This document shows positions 9,858 through 18,663 of a stretch of DNA of 64,000 nucleotides, piece by piece (position 1 is the stretch's first letter; the number at the start of each line of letters is the position of its first letter). This stretch comes from Kineococcus rhizosphaerae. GTDB taxonomy: Bacteria > Actinomycetota > Actinomycetes > Actinomycetales > Kineococcaceae. The stretch is from positions 310,001-374,000 of the forward strand of contig NZ_PVZF01000002.1 of assembly GCF_003002055.1 (NCBI RefSeq). The letters run 5' to 3'. A model generated the notes under the pieces. The model saw only the letters and a program-made list of their open reading frames with translations. It did not search any database and was not told where the DNA came from. The translations under genes and the position numbers were made by a program.

Positions 9858-11704
9858 ACGCGCTCCTGCACCCCTGGCTCGTGCCCGTCGTCCTCGTCGC
9901 GGTGCTGCTCACCGCCGTCGTCCTGCTGCGCCGGGCCCGGGGCCGCGGCGCACCGGACCTCCTGCTCGCCCACGCCGACCGGCTGACGGCGCTGCCCGCC
10001 CACGCCCGGGCCCGGCGACGCCACCGGGTCCTGCTCGCCGCGCGGCTGCTGAGCCTGCTGGTGGCCGTCGTGGGCTGCGCGGTCCTGCTGGCCCGGCCCG
10101 TGGACGTCACGACGGTCGCACCGGACAGCCGCAGCCGCGACGTGGTCCTGTGCCTGGACGTGTCGAGCTCCATGTCCGCCACCGACGCCGCCGTCGTCGA
10201 CGCCTTCGCCCGCATCGCCCGCGACAGCCCCGGGGACCGCGTCGGCCTGGTGCTGTTCGCCAGCCGTCCCGTGCAGGCCTTCCCGCTCACCGACGACGCG
10301 TCCTACGTCGCCGACCAGCTGGCCCGGGTCCGCGCCGCCTACGCGACCGGCACCACCGGATCGGTGGCGTGGGCGGGGACCACCGGCGGGGACGGCACGT
10401 CGGTCATCGGGGACGGGGCCGCGACGTGCGTGACCTCCTTCGACCGACTGGGCTCGCCGCGGGCGCGGTCGGTGGTGCTGGACACCGACAACGTCGTCTC
10501 GGGCCCGCAGCGCGTCACGATCGATCAGGTCGGGCGGCTCGCGGTCCAGCGCGGGGTCCGGCTGTACGCCCTGAACCCCGCCGAGCTGACCGACGACGCC
10601 ACCCGCGGCGCCGCGGCGAGCCTGCGCGCGGCCGCCGAGGCCAGCGGCGGGCAGTACTTCCCGGTCTCCGCGCCGGGCACGGTGCCCGCCGTCGTCGACG
10701 CCCTGTGCGCCCGCGAGGCCGCACGGGGGACGGGAGCCCCGCAGCTGCTGCGGGTCGACGACCCGGTGGTGGTGGCCGTGGTGGTGGCGCTCGCCGTCGG
10801 GGTCCACCTGCTGCTGGGGGCCCTGACCGGGGACGCGCGCCGGCGGTGGGGTGCGTTCGTCGTCGCCGGTCTGGTCGCCGCATCCGTGGCCCTGGTCTGG
10901 GGACCGGTCGTCCCGGGCGGGTCCGCGCCGCTGCGCAGCCGCGACGTCGACGTGTACCTCGTCGTCGACGGGACCCTGAGCATGGCCGCGCAGGACGGCC
11001 CGGGCGGGCGCACCCGGCTGGCCGCGGTCGGCGACGACGTCGCCGAGCTGACCCGCCGCTACGCCGGGGCGCGGTTCTCCACGATCGTGTCGACCACGAC
11101 GGCGGTCCAGACGATGCCGCTGACCACCGACGCCTCCGCCGCGCTCACCTCGGTGACCTCCCTCGTGCCGTCCACGGCGGGTTCGGCCTCCGGCAGCGAC
11201 CCCCGGCAGGCGTCGGCCCTGCTGGGCCGGGTGCTGAGCGCGGGGGCGCGCACCGCCCCGGGGCGGGCGCAGCTGGTGTTCTACTTCGGGGACGGGGAGA
11301 GCACCAGCGACCGTCCCTCCGGACGCTTCGGCGCCGACGGGGTCGCCGGGGGAGCGGTGCTCGGCTACGGCACCGAACGGGGAGGACCGATGCGCGAGAG
11401 CCCGCTGGACGGCGGGTCCGACGCCTTCGTCCAGGACACCCGCCCCGGGCACACCGGCGACGCCGTCTCGCACGAGGACCCCGCGACGCTGCGCGCCATC
11501 GCCACCGAGCTGGGGGTCCCGTTCGTGCAGCGCGACGCCGGGGCCTCCTTCGACCCCGTGGTCGCCGACGCTGCCCCCGGGCGGTTGCGGCCGGTGGACG
11601 GTGGGCGTGGCACGGGCACCCCGCTGACGTGGGTCGTGGCCGGGCTGCTGCTCGTGGCCCTGGTGGCCGACGGGGCGCACTGGTGGACCCGGAGGCGTTC
11701 GTGA
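9854..11704 (+). CDS. Fused double VWA-domain membrane protein (BatA/BatB-like)
   Basis: 616 aa and apparently two VWA proteins in one frame. Layout: two N-terminal membrane helices ([38 protein letters not shown]), VWA1 with MIDAS-type [10 protein letters not shown], two central helices ([39 protein letters not shown]), VWA2 with DGTLSM (D-x-T-x-S), and a final helix before WWTRRRS. The related operons I know encode these as two genes; no stop or frame break separates them here. Probably binds metal and protein partners outside the membrane together with MoxR. Upstream and downstream overlaps (GTGA) show tight coupling. Confidence 0.8.
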   Translation: MNALLHPWLVPVVLVAVLLTAVVLLRRARGRGAPDLLLAHADRLTALPAHARARRRHRVLLAARLLSLLVAVVGCAVLLARPVDVTTVAPDSRSRDVVLCLDVSSSMSATDAAVVDAFARIARDSPGDRVGLVLFASRPVQAFPLTDDASYVADQLARVRAAYATGTTGSVAWAGTTGGDGTSVIGDGAATCVTSFDRLGSPRARSVVLDTDNVVSGPQRVTIDQVGRLAVQRGVRLYALNPAELTDDATRGAAASLRAAAEASGGQYFPVSAPGTVPAVVDALCAREAARGTGAPQLLRVDDPVVVAVVVALAVGVHLLLGALTGDARRRWGAFVVAGLVAASVALVWGPVVPGGSAPLRSRDVDVYLVVDGTLSMAAQDGPGGRTRLAAVGDDVAELTRRYAGARFSTIVSTTTAVQTMPLTTDASAALTSVTSLVPSTAGSASGSDPRQASALLGRVLSAGARTAPGRAQLVFYFGDGESTSDRPSGRFGADGVAGGAVLGYGTERGGPMRESPLDGGSDAFVQDTRPGHTGDAVSHEDPATLRAIATELGVPFVQRDAGASFDPVVADAAPGRLRPVDGGRGTGTPLTWVVAGLLLVALVADGAHWWTRRRS

Positions 11705-12351
11705 GGCCCCGCACCCGGCGGCGGCTGGTCGCCGTCCCGCTGCTGGCGGTGCTGCCCGCCGTGGTGGCGCTCAAGCTCCTGACGCTGGGGCCGGTGCTGG
11801 AGCACCGCCCCGACCTGCTGCGCGTCGCCGACGTCGTCGAGCCGTGGAAGTCCAGCCTGGCCCGCGGCGACGCCCGCTTCGCCGCCGGGGACCTGCCCGG
11901 GGCCGCGGCGCAGTTCGCGACGGGCCTGCGGCGGGCCCCCGACGACGGCAGTCGCTGCCGGGTCCGGGTGAACCTCGCCCTCACCCAGCTGCTGCAGGCG
12001 CAGGCCGCCCTCGACGCGGGGAAGGACGACGGCCTGGCGCTGATGACCACGACGGCGGCGACCACCGACGACCGCTCCGGCGAGCGGTGCGCCGCCGCGG
12101 ACGAGAAGACGCTGGCCGACGTCTCGGAGGCCGCGCGCCAGGCCCAGGCGCAGGCCCAGCTGCCGGACCTGCCCGGCCGGCAGGCCACCCCGGTGGCCCC
12201 GCCCGAGGGGGCACCCCCGGCCGTCCCCGATCAGGAGGACCTCGACGCCCTGGCCCGCGACGCGCAGCAGGGCGCGGCCGAGCGCTCGGCCCAGGGCAGC
12301 CGGGACGCCTACGCGGGCGACGACTTCCGGATGTCCAGCACTCCCTGGTGA
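11701..12351 (+). CDS. Membrane-anchored TPR-like protein closing the MoxR operon
   Basis: 216 aa. One N-terminal membrane helix ([19 protein letters not shown]) is followed by a helical repeat-like region ([30 protein letters not shown]...[22 protein letters not shown]) resembling one to two TPR units, then a low-complexity Gln/Pro tail. The GTG overlaps the preceding stop. BatC/BatE-type TPR partners end many MoxR operons, so this is likely the equivalent; no catalytic residues are seen. Confidence 0.65.
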   Translation: MRPRTRRRLVAVPLLAVLPAVVALKLLTLGPVLEHRPDLLRVADVVEPWKSSLARGDARFAAGDLPGAAAQFATGLRRAPDDGSRCRVRVNLALTQLLQAQAALDAGKDDGLALMTTTAATTDDRSGERCAAADEKTLADVSEAARQAQAQAQLPDLPGRQATPVAPPEGAPPAVPDQEDLDALARDAQQGAAERSAQGSRDAYAGDDFRMSSTPW

Positions 12352-12358
12352 GCAGACC

Positions 12359-13159
12359 TCAGGCCGGGGTGTAGGGGGTCTGGGTCAGGGTGCCCTGCTC
12401 GCACACGGGCCCGGCGACCCACGGGACCGCGAGGTGGTCGACCTGGTCGGGGGGGATGACGAGCAGGGAGGTCGGGACCGCCTCGCAGTCCCCGCTCGCC
12501 GGTTCGCCGACGCCGGTGTCCGCGACCGTGGACCACGTCAGCGTGGAACGGGCCGCGCCGCCGGGCACCAGGACGACCGTCGTAGAGGCCGTGCCGCTGC
12601 GCACCTGCCGGGACAGGACGGGCACCCCGTCGCTGCGAGCCAGGGAGACGCCGCCGAACCCCTTGAGCCGGCAGGTGGCGTCACCGAGGTTGGTCAGGGT
12701 GAGGGTCGCCGTCGAGGTGGACCCGTCCGCGGTGGCCGGGGACACGGCCGCCACCAGGGAGGCGACCGTGCACGTCGTCACCGGCGCCCGGCTCGTCGTG
12801 GGCGAGGCCGGCGACGAGGTGGCCGATGAGGGGGCCGATGAGGGGGCCGGCGAGGTGGCCGACGAGCTCCCCGAGGCACCGGCCGTCGGGGTCCGCGCGG
12901 GTCGGTGGGGAACGGCGGGTGCGGTGGTGCTCGCCGGTGCGCTCCCGGGGGCGGCCGTCGGCCCGGTGGTGGCCGGGGTCGTGGCCGGGGCGGGTGCAGG
13001 GGTGGTCGGGGTCTCGTCCGGCTGCTGGACCGACAGGCCCACCGCGGCACCGCCGGGGTCCCCGGGCCGCACCTGCACCCCCGCCTGCACCGAGCATCCG
13101 GTCAGGGCCGCGAGCGCGAGCAGGCAGGACAGCGCCCGGGCGGGCAGGCGGTGGGGCAC
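12359..13159 (-). CDS. Secreted lipoprotein, DUF4232-like
   Basis: 266 aa with a lipoprotein signal: PARALSCLLALAALTGC, lipobox Cys near residue 21. A long Thr/Pro/Ala/Ser-rich linker (about residues 40-115) leads to a beta-sandwich domain with CTVASLVAAV, LTLTNLGDATCRLKGFGGVSLA and the C-terminal PWVAGPVCEQGTLTQTPY, the pattern of actinobacterial DUF4232 lipoproteins. The start is the GTG at 13159 that gives a proper signal peptide; a longer frame upstream is not supported. Ends convergently 7 bp from the TPR gene. Confidence 0.7.
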   Translation of the reverse strand: MPHRLPARALSCLLALAALTGCSVQAGVQVRPGDPGGAAVGLSVQQPDETPTTPAPAPATTPATTGPTAAPGSAPASTTAPAVPHRPARTPTAGASGSSSATSPAPSSAPSSATSSPASPTTSRAPVTTCTVASLVAAVSPATADGSTSTATLTLTNLGDATCRLKGFGGVSLARSDGVPVLSRQVRSGTASTTVVLVPGGAARSTLTWSTVADTGVGEPASGDCEAVPTSLLVIPPDQVDHLAVPWVAGPVCEQGTLTQTPYTPA

Positions 13160-13271
13160 CGGCCCATCGTAGGAACCCGGGGCCGGCGGCGGGGCCCGTG
13201 TGTCAGGACGGACACACGACCTCCCTGCCGGGACACCTCCCCGGGCGGTGGGCGCGCGAGATGATCGGCGC

Positions 13272-13979
13272 GTGCCGACCATCCTGCTCGCCGACGACGA
13301 GTCCGCCATCACCGACAACCTGGCACCGCTGCTGACGCGCTCCGGGTTCGACGTCGTCGTCGCCCACGACGGCCAGGAGGCCCTGGACCGGTTGCGCGCC
13401 AACAGCCCCGACCTCGTGGTCCTGGACGTCGTGATGCCGCGCCTGGACGGTCGCGCCGTCCTGCGGCGCCTGCGCCAGGAGCGCTCGACCACGCCGGTGA
13501 TCCTGCTGACCCAGGTCGGGGAGTCCAGCGAGCGGGCGATGGCGCTGGAGGAGGGCGCCGACGACTACCTCAACAAGCCGTTCGACCCCCAGGAGCTCAT
13601 CGCCCGCATCCGTGCCGTGCTGCGCCGCGGCGAGGGCGGCGGGGCCGGGGGCCTGGGGCAGTTCCAGCGGCTGCGCAGCGGGGCGGTCCTGCTGGACCGG
13701 GTGTCCCAGCGCGTGTGGAAGGACGGGCGCGAGGTCGTGCTGACGCCGCGGGCGACGGCGCTGCTGGCGTACCTCATGACCCACCCGGACGAGGTCATGA
13801 CCCGCGAGCGCCTGCTGGAGGCGGTGTGGGGGTGGAGCTTCCAGACCAGCACGCGCTCGGTCGACACCCGCGTGGCGGAACTGCGCCGCGAGCTGGAGGA
13901 CGACTCCTCCGACCCCCAGCTGATCACCACCGTCCTGGGGACCGGGTACCGGTTCTCCGGGCACGTCGAGAAGGCCTGA
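13272..13979 (+). CDS. OmpR-family response regulator
   Basis: 235 aa: receiver domain with acidic pair DDE near residue 9, phospho-acceptor Asp52 in VVLDVVMPRLDG, Thr/Lys switch region (LLTQ, NKPFDP), and a C-terminal winged helix (RATALLAYLMTHPDEVMTRERLLEAVWG...RSVDTRVAELRRELE...TVLGTGYRF). GTG at 13272 begins right at the receiver. One base separates its stop from the kinase GTG, so it pairs with the next gene. The signal and targets are unknown. Confidence 0.92.
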   Translation: MPTILLADDESAITDNLAPLLTRSGFDVVVAHDGQEALDRLRANSPDLVVLDVVMPRLDGRAVLRRLRQERSTTPVILLTQVGESSERAMALEEGADDYLNKPFDPQELIARIRAVLRRGEGGGAGGLGQFQRLRSGAVLLDRVSQRVWKDGREVVLTPRATALLAYLMTHPDEVMTRERLLEAVWGWSFQTSTRSVDTRVAELRRELEDDSSDPQLITTVLGTGYRFSGHVEKA

Positions 13980-13980
13980 C

Positions 13981-15066
13981 GTGGCGCTGCGCACCCCCGC
14001 CCGCACCACCCGTCCCGTCCTGCGGCGGCTGCTGACCCCGCTCCTGCTGCTCGGCGTGCCGCTGCTGCTGGCGGTCGCGGCGCGGTGGGCCTGGAGCAGC
14101 GGCCGGCTGCCGGGTGGGCACGACCGGGTCCTCGTCCACGCCGCGGCCGAACCCGGCGACTGGGCGCTGGTCGCCGGGGCGGTGCTGTCCGTCGTCCTCG
14201 TGCTGCGCTGGTGGCTGCGCCGCCGCGCCCGGGCCGCGGTGCGCCGGGCCGGGCAGGAGGCCGCCGCCCGGGCCGGGGCGCAGTCCGCCCGCGACCGCCA
14301 GCTGCTGCTGGGCCGCCTGGACCACGAGCTGAAGAACCCCCTGACCGCGATCCGGCTGGCCCTGGCCAACGTGGCCGCCGAGGAGTCCTCCCCGGAGCAG
14401 CGGGAACGGGGGTTGCGCAGCATCGAGGAGCAGGTCCTGCGCCTGAGCCGGCTGACCGCGGACCTGCGCAAGATCGCCGACGTGCGGACCGCTCCGCTGG
14501 CCCGCCACCGGGTCGACCTGACGGCGCTGCTGGAGGAGGCCGTCGAGGTGGTCGGGGAGCAGCCGCGCGCCGAGGGCCGGCGCATCAGCCTGGACCTGCC
14601 GCGCGCGCCGTGGCCGTTGCCGCCGGTGCCCGGCGACGGGGACCTGCTGTCCCTGGCCCTGGTGAACCTCGTCGACAACGCGGTGAAGTACACCCCGGCC
14701 GGCGAGCACGTCGAGGTCCGCGGGCGCGAGACCCCCGAGGGTGTCCTGGTGGAGGTGGCCGACACCGGCCAGGGGATCCCGGCCGAGGACCTGCCCCACG
14801 TGTGGGAGGAGCTGTTCCGCAGCCAGTCCGCCCGCTCGGTCGCCGGCAGCGGGCTGGGGCTGCCGCTGGTGCGGGCCGTGGTGGAACGTCACGGCGGGAC
14901 GGTGTCGGCGCAGAGCCGGGAGAACCGGGGGACCGTCGTGCGCGTGGTGCTGCCGGTCACCGACCCCCCGGACGACGTGAGCGCCGACGCGAGCGCGGAT
15001 CCGGGCGCCGACCCGGTCGGGGGCGCGCCCGGGGACGTGGCGGCGGGGGTCGTCGAGCGGGGGTGA
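13981..15066 (+). CDS. Sensor histidine kinase
   Basis: 361 aa; two membrane helices (LLLLGVPLLLAVAARWAW; ALVAGAVLSVVLVLRWWL) enclose a very short extracytoplasmic loop (~35 residues), so sensing is probably in the membrane or wall-proximal. H-box LLGRLDHELKNPLTAIRLAL with His115; N-box LVNLVDNAVKYTPAG; G1 VADTGQGIPAEDLPHVWEEL; G2 GSGLGLPLVRAVVERHGG. The C-terminal tail is Asp/Ala/Pro-rich. Partner of the OmpR-type regulator immediately upstream. Confidence 0.92.
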   Translation: MALRTPARTTRPVLRRLLTPLLLLGVPLLLAVAARWAWSSGRLPGGHDRVLVHAAAEPGDWALVAGAVLSVVLVLRWWLRRRARAAVRRAGQEAAARAGAQSARDRQLLLGRLDHELKNPLTAIRLALANVAAEESSPEQRERGLRSIEEQVLRLSRLTADLRKIADVRTAPLARHRVDLTALLEEAVEVVGEQPRAEGRRISLDLPRAPWPLPPVPGDGDLLSLALVNLVDNAVKYTPAGEHVEVRGRETPEGVLVEVADTGQGIPAEDLPHVWEELFRSQSARSVAGSGLGLPLVRAVVERHGGTVSAQSRENRGTVVRVVLPVTDPPDDVSADASADPGADPVGGAPGDVAAGVVERG

Positions 15067-15083
15067 GGACCGGGCCCGGTCCT
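15066..15083. terminator. 18-bp perfect palindrome after the kinase stop
   Basis: AGGACCGGGCCCGGTCCT begins at the last base of the kinase stop codon. It could fold as a short GC hairpin or serve as a binding site; no T-run follows. Confidence 0.35.
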
Positions 15084-15289
15084 GGACCCGGACGGTCTGC
15101 GACGCGGACGGTCGGGCCTCCGTGGCGGCCCGGTGGTCCCGGTGTGTCGAGACGGTTGCACGAGGTCCCGGGACGGTGTCAGCGCCGTCACCCCGGTGCC
15201 ACACCGCGTCCCTAACGTCGTGGGTACGGCCGCAACGGCGGCCGCACCCGGGGCCTGAGCGCCCCGACCGACACGTCGAGGAGAACACC

Positions 15290-16081
15290 ATGCGTGGGAA
15301 GATCACCGTTGCCGCCGCCGTCCTGGCCGCCGCCGGGATCGCCGGAGCCGGCGCGGCGTCGGCCGCCACCTCCAGCGCCTCCACCGCTGCGAAGGTGCCG
15401 ACCGCCACGGCCATCCACTTCGCCCCCGGCAGGAGCTCGGCGCACGTCTCGGGCCACGTCGCCGCCGGCGGGGACCGCCGCTACACCTTCGTCGCCCGCG
15501 CCGGGCAGACCGCCACGTTCCACCTGTCGCGCAGCACCTCGGCGATGACGTGGACTCTCGTCGGCCCGACGGGCCCGTCGGTGCACAACGCCCACAGCCC
15601 CCGCCAGAGCGACTTCACCTACCGCCTGCCCGAGTCGGGCACGTACTACGTCGACATCGTCTCCACCCGCGCCGCCAGCTACGACCTGAGCCTGGCGATC
15701 CCGGCCACGACCTCGTCCTCGTCGGCGACGCCGGTCACGGTCCAGCAGAACGGCGACGCGACCTCCAGCACCGGGCAGAAGCTGCGCTTCGCCCCCGGCA
15801 CCACGGCCCTGACCGTGGCCGGCGGGGTGGGCACCACGGAGACGGCGCACTTCCGGTTCGACGCCGTCGCCGGGCAGCGCGCGGTGGTGGACTTCAAGGA
15901 CATCTCCCCGCAGGGCAACTGGACGCTGGTGGCTCCCGACGGCTCGCCGCTGCACACGGGCATGACCGAGCAGCAGGCGCACGCGACGGTGACGTTGCCG
16001 CAGACGGGGACCTACCGGCTGGACGTGCACTCGCCCTCGGGCAGCACGTTCGACCTGTCGCTGTCCATCCCGCGGAACTGA
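15290..16081 (+). CDS. Secreted protein with two PPC-like beta-sandwich repeats
   Basis: 263 aa. Signal peptide MRGKITVAAAVLAAAGIAGAGAASA, then two homologous ~100-residue domains: MTWTLVGPTGPSV...YRLPESGTYYVDIVS...YDLSLAIP and NWTLVAPDGSPL...VTLPQTGTYRLDVHS...FDLSLSIP. This is the pre-peptidase C-terminal (PPC)-like sandwich, here without any protease. The ATG at 15290 has GAGGAGA a few bases upstream. It follows the two-component genes, suggesting possible control by them, though there is a 223-bp gap. Function unknown. Confidence 0.75.
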   Translation: MRGKITVAAAVLAAAGIAGAGAASAATSSASTAAKVPTATAIHFAPGRSSAHVSGHVAAGGDRRYTFVARAGQTATFHLSRSTSAMTWTLVGPTGPSVHNAHSPRQSDFTYRLPESGTYYVDIVSTRAASYDLSLAIPATTSSSSATPVTVQQNGDATSSTGQKLRFAPGTTALTVAGGVGTTETAHFRFDAVAGQRAVVDFKDISPQGNWTLVAPDGSPLHTGMTEQQAHATVTLPQTGTYRLDVHSPSGSTFDLSLSIPRN

Positions 16082-16109
16082 CCGAACTGACGGAACTGAC
16101 GGAACTGAC
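16074..16109 (+). repeat. Four tandem 9-bp units carrying in-frame stop codons
   Basis: GGAACTGAC, CGAACTGAC, GGAACTGAC and GGAACTGAC run head to tail across the stop codon of the secreted protein. Because the unit is 9 bp, every copy puts TGA in the same frame, giving four consecutive in-frame stops. Confidence 0.8.
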
Positions 16110-16142
16110 GGGGAAGGACTGACGGCGCCCCGGACCGGGGCG

Positions 16143-16173
16143 GGGTCCGCGCGCGGAGGGGAGGCGCGGACCC
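16143..16173 (+). terminator. GC hairpin after the secreted-protein gene
   Basis: GGGTCCGCGC pairs perfectly with GCGCGGACCC around an 11-nt loop, about 60 bp past the stop codon. No U-tract. Confidence 0.5.
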
Positions 16174-16651
16174 GACCCGGGGTGCTGGTCGGTCCGGATC
16201 CGGGGAACCCCGACGGGCTGCGGTGACCGGGGGTGGGCCGTCGGGGAGGCGGTTCGCGGGTTCGCCGGGCGGTCGGCAGGAGTTCCCGGTCACGGGGGAC
16301 GCGCAGTGGCGAGCACCCCGGAAACCTGCGAGAACCCGTGGCGGAACGTGTGAACCGCAGGACCGGGAACCCACGACGACGTGGGTGCAGGTCGGCGGCG
16401 ACCGGAGGCACGCGGCGACGGGGTCGCCCGCTGGTCCGGTCGGACGGGTCGGCAGCGGGTTCCGTCCTGCAGCAGGTTCCTCCTGGGCGTTTCGGGAGCT
16501 CTGCGCCGCAACGGGTCTGAGGACCGCTGAGGCCCGGTTCGCGCTGGAGGAGAACCCCGCCGACCCGGTCGCTCCGTCCGGCTGACCCCGGACCTCAGGT
16601 GTTACGTCGAGGAAACACGCCCGAAACGCACTCCGGTATACCGTTCTTCTC
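16174..16651. other. Gene-free spacer upstream of the catabolic cluster
   Basis: About 480 bp without a convincing gene. An open frame (16223-16585, 120 codons) exists but has no recognisable domain, no good ribosome site and an Arg/Gly/Pro composition expected of random GC-rich sequence. The only clear elements are the hairpin at its left edge and the promoter-like box at its right edge. Confidence 0.5.
16634..16651 (+). promoter_or_regulatory. Leaderless-type promoter with 10-bp palindrome before the BtpA-family gene
   Basis: TACCGT (16639-16644) is 7 nt before the GTG, with no Shine-Dalgarno. It overlaps the perfect palindrome CGGTATACCG (16634-16643); a second GGTATACC occurs inside the gene at 16894-16901. 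The palindrome could be an operator for the GntR or RpiR regulator of the cluster, or only part of the -10 region. Confidence 0.45.
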
Positions 16652-17431
16652 GTGCCCTTCCAGTTCCGCCTCGTCGGCGTTCTGCACCTCCCGCCCCTGC
16701 CTGGTGCGGTGAACTACGCCGGAACCCCTGTTCGGGAGATCGCCCGCCGTGCGGCCGAGGATGCCGTTGGGCTGCAACAGGCTGGCTTCACCCACGTGAT
16801 GGTGCAGGACGCCAGCGACATGCCGCAGGCCGTGCGGGTGTCCGCCCCGACCGTCGCGGCACTGTCGGTCGTCGGGGCGGCGGTCACCGAAGCGGTATAC
16901 CTTCCGGTGGGCGTCGTGGTGGGCCACAACGACGGCCCGAGCGCGGTCGCGGTCGGCCACGCGATCGGGGCGCGGTTCGTCCGGGTCAAGGTCCTCACCG
17001 GCGTCGCGATCGGCCCCACGGGCTGGATCGAAGGGTGCGCGCACGAGGTCGCCGCGGTCAAGCGCACCCTCGGCTCCGACGTGGAGGTCTGGGCCGACGT
17101 CCACGAGGCCACGAGTCTCCCGCTGGCCTCCACGCCCCGGTGGGCAGCCCGCGAGGCCCGCGAGTTCGGCCGAGCCGACGCGCTCGTCGTCACCCGCGAC
17201 AGCGGCGTGCCCGACGCCCTGGCCGCCATCGCCGACCTGCGCGACGTCGTGCCCGGCGTCCCGCTCCTCGTCGGCGGCCGGGTCGGCCTGGGCACCATCG
17301 ACGCCACCGTGGCGGGCGCCGACGGCGCGATCCTCGGCAGCGCGATCAAGCGCTCCAGCGCCCCCGACGCCCGCGTCGACCCCGACGTCGCGGCCCGGTT
17401 CGGTGCCGCGCTGACGGCCGGTGCCGCGTGA
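16652..17431 (+). CDS. BtpA/SgcQ-family TIM-barrel protein
   Basis: 259 aa matching the BtpA family: VGVLHLPPLPGAVNY, VMVQDASDMPQAV, TEAVYLPVGVVVGHND, FVRVKVLTGVAIGPTGWIEG, VEVWADVHEATSLPL, DALVVTRDSGVPD, VPLLVGGRVGLGTI, GAILGSAIKRSSAPDARVDP. Cyanobacterial BtpA affects photosystem I; in heterotrophs the family (for example SgcQ) sits in sugar or nucleoside operons and its reaction is unproven. First gene of a chain of GTGA overlaps with a SIS protein and PfkB kinase, implying a step on a phosphorylated sugar or glycoside. Confidence 0.82.
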   Translation: MPFQFRLVGVLHLPPLPGAVNYAGTPVREIARRAAEDAVGLQQAGFTHVMVQDASDMPQAVRVSAPTVAALSVVGAAVTEAVYLPVGVVVGHNDGPSAVAVGHAIGARFVRVKVLTGVAIGPTGWIEGCAHEVAAVKRTLGSDVEVWADVHEATSLPLASTPRWAAREAREFGRADALVVTRDSGVPDALAAIADLRDVVPGVPLLVGGRVGLGTIDATVAGADGAILGSAIKRSSAPDARVDPDVAARFGAALTAGAA

Positions 17432-18663
17432 GCACCCTCGACGTCCACCCCACCCGCACCCCGGAGCCCCCCGTGACCAGCACCACCCCGGCCAGCCCGT
17501 TCCTCGGCCCCGGCAGCCCCCTCGACGCCCGCCAGCAGGAGGTCGTGCAACGGGTCTCCGACGCCGAGCACGCCTCGATCGTGGCGCTGCCCAGCGACCA
17601 CCCGCTCGACCCCAAGCGCCGCGCCCGCGACGAGGCCACCTACCCCGAGCTCGTGGCCCAGCCCGACCGCATCCGCGAGACCCTCGCTGTCAACGACGCG
17701 GCCCTCGACGAGCTCGCCGACCTCGTCGCCGCCACCGACCTGGACCGGGTGTTCGTGACCGGGGCGGGGGACTCCCTGGCCGTCGCGATCGCCGCCCGCC
17801 AGGTGCTGGAGTCGATGCTCGGCGTCCCGTGCGAGCCCGTGCAGAGCCTGGACCTGGCCTACTACCTGGCCCCCCTGGTCACCGGCCGCAGCCTCGTCGT
17901 CGCCCTGTCCAGCTCCGGGGAGACCACCCGCACGGTCGAGGCGGCCCTGGTCGCCCAGCACGCCGGTGCCCTCACCGTGGCCATCACCAACACCCCCGGT
18001 TCCACCCTGGCCCGGGAGAGCGAGCGCACGCTGGTGCTGCGCGCCACCCGGGTCGGCTGGCCCACGCAGTCCTCCACGACGGCGCTGGCCCTGCTCGTCG
18101 ACCTCGCCGTCCGCGTCGGGCAGCGCACCGGACGGCCCGGAGCCCACGACCTGGCCGCCGAGCTCTCCCGGCTGCCCGGTCTCATGGAGCAGGTCATCCG
18201 CGACGTCGAGGCCCCGCTGGCGGTCATCGCCGAGCGTGAGCAGGGCAGCGGCACGTTCCTGTTCTCCGGCGCCGGGCCGACCTGGGGCCCGGCCGTCATC
18301 GGCGCGGCGAAGGTCAAGGAGTGCACGCCCGACCACGCCGAGGCGGTCCAGGTAGAGGAGTTCCACCACTACAACTCCCTCAAGGCGGGCGAACCCCTGT
18401 GGGTCCTCGCCCCGGCCGGCCCCTCCGTCCCGCGCGCGGTGCACACCGCCAGCGAGGCCAAGCGGTTCGGCGGGCGGGTCTACGCCGTCACCACCGAGGG
18501 CGTCGACGCCTTCGACGGCGTCGCCGACGAGGTCATCGTCCTGCCGCGCGTCTCCGAGGCGCTCAGCCCGCTGCTGACGGTGCTGCCCGCCCAGCTGACC
18601 GGCTACCTGCTGGCCATGGCCCAGTTCCGCACCGCCGAGGCGCGGGAGACCACCGGTGGCTGA
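17428..18663 (+). CDS. Tandem SIS-domain protein (phosphosugar isomerase-like)
   Basis: 411 aa with two SIS domains as in the isomerase half of GlmS and AgaS. SIS1: VFVTGAGDSLAVAIAARQVLE...LVVALSSSGETTRTVEAALVA; SIS2: FLFSGAGPTWGPAVIGAAKVKE...AVQVEEFHHYNSLKAGEPLWVLAP. The SSSGET and EEFHHYNS motifs are those used to bind sugar phosphate. No glutaminase domain is present. GTG 17428 overlaps the previous stop; a second GTG at 17473 is possible. Probably isomerises or deaminates a (amino)sugar phosphate produced or used by the adjacent kinase; substrate unknown. Confidence 0.8.
   Translation: MSTLDVHPTRTPEPPVTSTTPASPFLGPGSPLDARQQEVVQRVSDAEHASIVALPSDHPLDPKRRARDEATYPELVAQPDRIRETLAVNDAALDELADLVAATDLDRVFVTGAGDSLAVAIAARQVLESMLGVPCEPVQSLDLAYYLAPLVTGRSLVVALSSSGETTRTVEAALVAQHAGALTVAITNTPGSTLARESERTLVLRATRVGWPTQSSTTALALLVDLAVRVGQRTGRPGAHDLAAELSRLPGLMEQVIRDVEAPLAVIAEREQGSGTFLFSGAGPTWGPAVIGAAKVKECTPDHAEAVQVEEFHHYNSLKAGEPLWVLAPAGPSVPRAVHTASEAKRFGGRVYAVTTEGVDAFDGVADEVIVLPRVSEALSPLLTVLPAQLTGYLLAMAQFRTAEARETTGG

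Noticed and set aside
9166-11700. Long plus-frame reading through the MoxR operon ahead of the TPR-like gene
   Set aside because: Only the last part, from the GTG at 11701, is a plausible protein; the upstream portion is an Arg/Pro/Gly-rich out-of-frame reading of the VWA gene.
16223-16585. 120-codon open frame in the spacer before the catabolic cluster
   Set aside because: No ribosome site, no recognisable domain, random-like composition; treated as non-coding.
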